A DNA stretch of 64,000 nucleotides, from the NCBI GenBank assembly GCA_009599575.1, contig VWND01000095.1, positions 1,116,001 through 1,180,000 of the forward strand, in the 5' to 3' direction. The translations under genes and the position numbers were made by a program. Shown here one piece after another: positions 58,216 to 64,000 of this stretch. The notes below the pieces were generated by a model. It was given only the letters and a program-made list of their open reading frames with translations. It searched no databases and was not told the origin of the DNA. This stretch comes from Blumeriella jaapii (lineage: Eukaryota > Ascomycota > Leotiomycetes > Helotiales > Drepanopezizaceae). Position 1 is the stretch's first letter, and every line of letters starts with the position of its first letter.

Positions 58216-60681
58216 TCACTCTTCCACCTGCTTCTCTTTCCATTCTCCCCCAGCCAGCTTGCCGTCCTCCTTTTGATCTTGCACTCTGATCTCATCCTCC
58301 TTCTCTTCCCCCGTCCCACTCTCAGCTCCACGCCCACTCCTTCTCTCTCCCCTCTCTCCCTCCTCTCCCTCCTCCTCTCCCTTGCCGGCCGACGGCACCA
58401 CCCTCGAGGCGTCCTTCTCGGGATCATCCACATCCAGCTCGACCTTCGTCTTCGCCGTAACCCCCTCCTCCCTCATCCGCACCACCCTGATTGTCGCCGC
58501 CGTTTTCCGACAAAACACCCTCAGGCTGACGACGAGCGGTGCGTCCCACGGCGCGTTCTCGCCTTGAGCATCATCGTCGTCGTCGTCCTCGCTGTCCTCG
58601 TCGGAAGCGTCGTCCTTCAGACTGGAAGCATCCGAGGATCCCAGAGGGCTGGGGTTTGCACCGAGGAACTCCCCGGGGGCCCCTTGGCCGTGCGAGCGTA
58701 GTACGCTGGCCTTGACTGTGCCGGGGTGTCTGGCGTCTGGGAGAGGCTCGTTGAGCTTGTTTGGAATCGGGATCTCTTTCACAACTTCGTTCTTCTCTGC
58801 GTTGTCGTCTTTCTTCTTTTCCTCGAGCTCATCCTCTTTTCTCGCGGCCGTCGCCTCCTTGGCTTTCTTCGGCGCCTCTTCCTCGACCTGCCCCTTCGCA
58901 TGCGCTAGGTCATAGCTCAACCCAATCCGGATCAGCTTGTTTCTGTTGGTCAGCCAATTCTCCTTCACCACGTCTTCAATCCTCGACCTCGACGTGTACC
59001 TCGTCCCCTTCACCTGCAACAGCACACGATATGCGCCTGCTTCCAACTCAAGCTCCGCAACCGCACTCCTATCTCCGCTGGAATAGCCTCTCACGATATA
59101 ATCGTCTCTCTCCCCCTTCTCGTGCAGCCGAAAGGCCAGCTGGAATTCGTACTGCCCTTTGAGTCCTCCAAAGTAACGCTCGTCCAGCTGGCTCAACGCG
59201 ATCACCGTGGTCGTGCGCTCGGGAATCTCAAACTCGAATTCCGTGTCGTTGTAATCGCCAGACCACGGGACTTGGATGGTGGTCCAGTGCTGAGAAACAT
59301 TCCAGTCGGGCGTGAAGAGGCGCGCGCGCCAGATCTCGACGAAGCGCTCGAGGAATGAGGAGTACGGCATCCAGAAGATCCCCTCGTTGCCAAAGGTGAA
59401 ATCAAGCTCTCTCAGCGCTTCGGGCGTCCACTCCTTGGAGCCGTCGGACCAGCTGCCGTTCCATTCTACGCGAGGTAAACATGTCTCCGGGGGAGAGATC
59501 CAGGGGACTACGAACCAGTATTTCCCCAAGGATTCTTGACCAGCAGTAGACGCTCTCCCTTGTACTCCACGGCCCTGAGTACCGAGTACGCATGCAAATC
59601 CTGAATGCCCTGACGACCTCCGATCCGATCTTGCACATTGCTTTGATAGTTCCTTGTCCCAGCACCAAACAAGAACTCCTTGTTGACCTCCATGAACTCC
59701 GCCCACAGCTGGTCAGGATCTAGCACGTCTGCAGAGATGATTTCCGTCGCGATGCCGCCTGTCAGATCCTCAACCCCCTCCCCAGGCCACCCCCCAGCGA
59801 TGATATCGAAGTCGCCGTGGGCCTTCGCAAACGCCTTCTCCAGCAGCGGGACCCACGTTTCTTGGGGGTGCGAGCAGCTAGCAAAATGCAGCGCATCGCT
59901 GCCGGTCTGGAAGGTCCTCCGGTACAGCGTCCGTGACAGCTCCGGGTCGAGCCTGGAGTGCGCCTGGTCCCAGACCTGGCGCCGGCTGTCGTCGCAATCG
60001 TCGTAATCCGGCGCGCGCAAGTACAGCTTGTCGTCGACGATCTCGCTGATCCACTCGCCGTCGCGGTGGAAGACGAAGCCGTAGACGCCGACCTTCTCGT
60101 CCCGCAGCTGCGGAGGGCAGATGCGCTCCACGAGGTGCGAGAACCGCTCCTCGACGCACAGCGAGACGAGAGAGGCGATGAACCAGCAGTCGCCCTCGCG
60201 GCCCTGCCGCAGGTCCTTGACGTGCACGTCTCTCTTGAAGTGAAACTTGGGCTCCTCGAAGATGGCCCCCACGCGCCGGGCGCAGGGTGGGTCATCGCAG
60301 CCAGTCTTGCGTGAGGAGAGCGATCGGAGACAGTAGCTCTTGTCGTCGAGATCAAAGTGCGGATCGCAGTACTTGGTGTTGGTCCGTCGGCTTTCGGCAA
60401 CTATCTGACGGATCTTGATCTCGCATTCTTTGACAGCTCGATGGTACGACTCGTCGACTGGACGACCAGTCACCGCGCCTTGAGGCATGCTGTTACCGAC
60501 CATCTGAGTCAGGAGGTTTTTGGGGAGAACGGACGGTGCTGGCTGTGTTAGTGGTGCCAGCATTGAAGGGGAACACGGGCTTACGATCCCCGAGCTTCGA
60601 GACTTCTCCAATTCGCGTCTTCCATAATTTGTCGATGACCCTTTGAGGGGCTGACCTGGATGCTGGTGCTTTGACGGACAT
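58216..60681 (-). CDS. Calpain-family cysteine protease (C2)
   Basis: Three exons, 60681..60585, 60538..59516 and 59465..58216, give 789 aa; introns of 46 and 50 bp. The catalytic domain starts with DPHFDLDDKSYCL (about residue 91) and holds oxyanion Gln144 and nucleophile Cys150 in QGREGDCWFIASL, His348 in DLHAYSVL and Asn368 in VKNPWG, all intact. The last intron splits NT|EWNG-SWSDGSKEW, the usual continuation. A calpain-type beta-sandwich (about 430-560) follows, then a long acidic and Lys/Glu-rich tail (EEAPKKAKEATAARKEDELEE, DEDSEDDDDDDAQ, GEEEGEEGERGERR) that is probably disordered. There is no MIT domain, so it is not the PalB/Rim13 pH-signalling calpain; it belongs to the other fungal calpain group, whose targets are unknown. 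Likely cytosolic. Confidence 0.9.
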
Positions 60682-63264
60682 TTGGATGTTTGGTCCCGAA
60701 TTGAGTGCACAACGGACAATGCCGACGTGGGACGTTCAGTTGAGCATCAAGCTTGGGATCGATCTCTGTGTGAGAGACGCTGGGCTTCAATACTTTTCAG
60801 CTCACATAGAGCGCCGGGGATCCGGCCTTTTGCGGCAGCAACGGCGTCAGCACTGCTGCATCTAAATCCAGGCATCGCTTCAGCTTTCATGTTACACTGT
60901 CGCAACGCCTGCAGTGTTGCTGTAGCCGTCCAATACGAGCCTGGTAGGCCGGGACGTCGACCATTGGACTCCTTCGTGCTGTTTGTTTATAGCCGCTCGT
61001 CGCTGACAAACAGAGCTTGCTCATGATGAGGAACTTGATATCATTGGATCCGCGCCCAATACGCCGCAACGCATACTTACTCTTGCCGCTCGTCCCACGC
61101 CGCGTCTCCATCGTTGCTCGTGCCTTGCAAAGGACTTGCAGAGTTCGATGCCTTGCGATTGTCGAGAGAACGGGGTTGATGTAAAGGCAGCGTTAAACGA
61201 CGGGCTCTCTGCTGTAGTGTAATTCTTCGAGAGTGCTGCTGTCCTTTGGAATCTCTCCCTCTCCCAATGTCCCCATGCAATTTGGGCGCTTCGCTTGTTC
61301 ACATATAGCAAGTGCCCTGGTTCTGCTCAGGGGGCTAAAGCTTGGATTCAGCCGCACGCCCTGTATCTCGTCGGGCCCGATCCACGCATCTTGGGTAGAT
61401 AGAATACGGAACTGGATTGCATGTTTTCACCCGGTTCTTTCTCACCACATGGGCTCACTGACGGCTGCTGCCGTCATCCCAGAACGAGAGGCGGCGCAGG
61501 GAGAGAAACCACAATTCGCTCATCTTGTTCCCCGACGGCGCTGACAAGTAGAAGCCAATCTGAGAGCAATCGCAGACCGAAAAGTTGCTTTTCTTCCCCA
61601 TCGCCCTCTTGACGCTCTGCTGGCTCGTCCTCCTCTCCTCTCCTCTCCTCTCCAGTTGCGCATCTATCTCGCATCGTCACAGCCCGCATCAGGCGCAACG
61701 GTTCCGCCTCCCGTAACGTACAGCGGATGGAGCACATTCTCCATCCCGGGCACGAAACTCTTGCCAGACGCTTCCGGGGACGAAGACCGCGGTGAAAAAG
61801 ACGCGTTCCAACGTTTCTCAACGGCTCGCTCGAAGCCTCCGCTGGGAGCCGTGGCACCACCGAGGGTCCAACGAACGTCGTGCCTGGTTCTTTGAGAATC
61901 TCACTACACAAGAGAACACAAGAACAGTCGGGCGCGTTGAGAATTGCTCAAGGGTGATTTGAGGTTTGATCACGTGATAGAAGCCACGCCAGCCGCCAAG
62001 CCTCTTCAGCAACTCCTCAAAGGAATCCCTCAGACATGTTCGTCAAGTGGCTCCTGACGGACATGCATTCCCCACGGCAGAGGGAGTGCTGGCGGCGGGC
62101 CGGTTGGTACTGTGTGTCCGATGCTTTCACGCCCGCCACCGAGCCCGATGTATATACGTACTGTACATCTCTCTACACGATGCGTGCCTGCGGAATAGTA
62201 CAGATCTGGCGCGTGTCTGCTCGCTTCCCTCTATTATCTTATCTACGACAGCTGTGGCGACACGGCGGCACTCTGGTACTGACGTCCCATTGTTGATATC
62301 CTTCCTTCCTTCCTTTCTTCCTGTGGCTTCACCTCCCACGTATCTATCGTCTTACTCCCGCTCGAAAGGCAACACATCCACATCCGCATCAAACAGAGTT
62401 CCAAGCCCCAGCCTCCCCATTCCTCCACAGCCGTGCCGGAGCAGCCGGTGGAGGCCTCTTGTCCGTCCGGAGTGGAGGGAAATGCGCGAGGAAGCAGACG
62501 AGCCTCTTCTCGCTCCTTCTTTTTTCTCGTCTGGTGCTTTGTTTACTTTCTCATATGCTCGCTTGTGCGACACTTACCTGGGTACCTACTACTTACCTAG
62601 GTAGGTAGGTACTTACCTACTCCCTTCCTGCCTGCAACCGAAAAGCCGAAAAGCCGAAAAGTCGAAAACAGGACCCATCCCTCCCTGCATGTATCCATCC
62701 ATCCCTACATCTTTCGGTGTTGGTTCGCGAAAGAATGATGGAGGAGGAAAACGTACGTACCGTACCGTGCTGTGCTGTGCTAAGCTGTGCCGTGCTATGC
62801 ACGCAAACCACGAAACCACCAAAAAATGAAAATGAAGAAGAAAAAAGAAAGAGAAAAAACAAGGGGTGGAGGAAATGGCAATGGCAATGGCAAACGAAGA
62901 GGTCTATCGATCTAGCTCCCGCTCTCTCCCGGCCCAGCAACGTCTGTCTGCCTTCCTGCCTGCCTGCCTGCCTAATATAGGTAGTAGGTAGGTGGATGGG
63001 TGGGTGGGTGTAGCCCGCGTTGGGGTCCTGCCGTCTCTTGCTTAAGTACTGATGCCTCCCATACCATACCATACCAAACCATAGCATTGCATATAGCATA
63101 CCATACCATGCGATACCATGCGATGCCAGACGTGCCAAGTACACTAAGCACACGACACGTAGCAGCCCGATTCAGCCTCCCTCCCTTCCCTCTCCTCTCC
63201 TCAAGAACAAGAACAAGAACCACAACCCATCTCATCTCATCCCATCCCATCCCCATCCTCAACC
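60682..63264. other. Intergenic region with microsatellites at the right end
   Basis: No supported gene. From about 62580 simple repeats appear: GTAGG runs (62600), CCGAAAAG (62637-62670), ATGGCA (62876-62900), CCTG (62950-62975) and CCATA (63060-63120). Confidence 0.5.
63060..63125 (+). repeat. CCATA-type pentanucleotide repeat
   Basis: Repeated CCATA/CCATG/GCATA units. Confidence 0.7.
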
Positions 63265-64000
63265 CTAATCGTCCCCCCCGAGCCCAAACTCCCCCCACAG
63301 CTCACCCACCCGGACCCCCCGATGCTCAGCCACCAAGCCCAGCAGCCCCATCCCGACGTCCCTGACGTCGTTGTACTCGTGCAGCAGCCTGATGTGCGCG
63401 CGCACCGTCTCGGCGGCGGCCGCCGGGCGCGCGAGCGCCGCCGTCGCCTGCGCGAGCTGCGCGCGCTTGCTGGCTATCTCGGCCCGGAGGAGCGCGTTGC
63501 GCGCGGTGAGGGAGGCGAGCTTGATGCGCTTGAGCTCGGTGAGGAGGGCGGTGTTGGGGGGTGCTGCGTTGGGGAGGGAGGAGGAGAGGGGGAGGATTTG
63601 GCTTCGGGGTTGGGGGTCCGAGGCTGAGACGGAGGTTGAGGTTGAGGTTGTGGGTTTGGGGAGAGGTGAGCAGGCCGGGGACGAAGTTTTCGTGGCTGTG
63701 GGCGTGGGCGTGGGTGCCTTGAAGGACGCGGTGGGTGTTTGGAACCTTTGAGCTGGATCCCTCGGCCGGGTTCCAAGCGTGGGCTTGGAAGGCGAAGATG
63801 GCGTTTCGGTCGCGGTAACCGTAGCTGTAGCCGTAGCTTGACATTCACCCGCCTTCTCACGGCCGTGTGGGGATAAGAAGGAGGACGCGTCGTTGCAGGA
63901 ATCGTGATATCTTCCTTGACCTCCTTCTGGGGCGCACTGCCACCGACAAGCTCCTCGTCGTCGTCGCCATCATCGCTGTCAGGTATCGATCGCGCCGCCG
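63265..64000 (-). CDS. SWI5-like DNA recombination/repair protein (5' end outside window)
   Basis: The C-terminal exon, 63563..63265, encodes NTALLTELKRIKLASLTARNALL, a coiled coil, and LLHEYNDVRDVGMGLLGLVAEHRGVRVGELWGEFGLGGDD, which closely follows the Swi5 family (PF07061). An upstream exon running from the window edge to about 63849 reads KEVKEDITIPATTRPPSYPHTAVRRR, the usual sequence before this domain, and ends at a GTGAAT donor. The two exons are one phase apart by my reading, so either the splice sites are wrong or one base is off (C6 run at about 63556). Swi5 with Sfr1 loads Rad51 onto DNA during recombination. The intervening Pro-rich frames look like intron. Confidence 0.75.

Noticed and set aside
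61474..61911. 145-aa frame on - upstream of the calpain
   Set aside because: Composition is Arg/Glu-rich without motif; no supporting signals.

Overview
The window is nuclear DNA of a filamentous ascomycete (Pezizomycotina; a dothideomycete-like fungus is my guess, not shown). The reasons are: many introns of 40-120 bp with GT..AG borders and CTAAC/CTGAC branch sites; a lone, dispersed 5S rRNA gene of Neurospora type; fungal-only families (DUF7053, DUF1766/T5orf172, Fungal_trans_2, PBN1, Zn2Cys6 cluster); and C-to-T/G-to-A decay of repeats that looks like repeat-induced point mutation (RIP). There are no operons, phage or CRISPR arrays. Exon borders below were read by eye from frame, splice signals and family motifs; no transcript data were available.

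Layout. 0-10 kb: a T5orf172 (DUF1766) protein, a Baeyer-Villiger-type flavin monooxygenase, an unknown S/P-rich protein and a DUF7053 protein. 10-21 kb: a twelve-exon Fungal_trans_2 regulator without a zinc cluster, a secreted lactonase-type beta-propeller, a truncated Zn2Cys6 gene facing an acyl-CoA dehydrogenase relic, a degenerate tandem duplication and a Cys-rich unknown gene. 22-30 kb: a sulfite-oxidase-family molybdoenzyme, a 71-aa Cys-rich protein, a short-chain dehydrogenase-like protein and a secreted subtilisin.

30-37 kb is a gene-poor repeat island: microsatellites rich in GTACTGTAC, a large 14-bp purine minisatellite ending in a 5S rRNA gene plus a duplicated 5S 3' end, a 148-bp repeat, and an AT-rich transposon-like element with 113-bp identical terminal inverted repeats. 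37-64 kb is mostly housekeeping: SUT/GPH sugar transporter, endosomal Na+/H+ exchanger (NHX1), PBN1 (GPI mannosyltransferase subunit), SARAF-like protein, BRE1 ubiquitin ligase, GH1 beta-glucosidase, GFA-domain protein, calpain and a partial SWI5 at the right edge.

No gene cluster with a shared pathway is evident. The most interesting items are the 5S-linked minisatellite, the inverted-repeat element, a RIP-like array that contains copies of the PBN1 3' end, the acyl-CoA dehydrogenase relic, and single-base frame breaks in PBN1 and BRE1 that most likely mark assembly errors.
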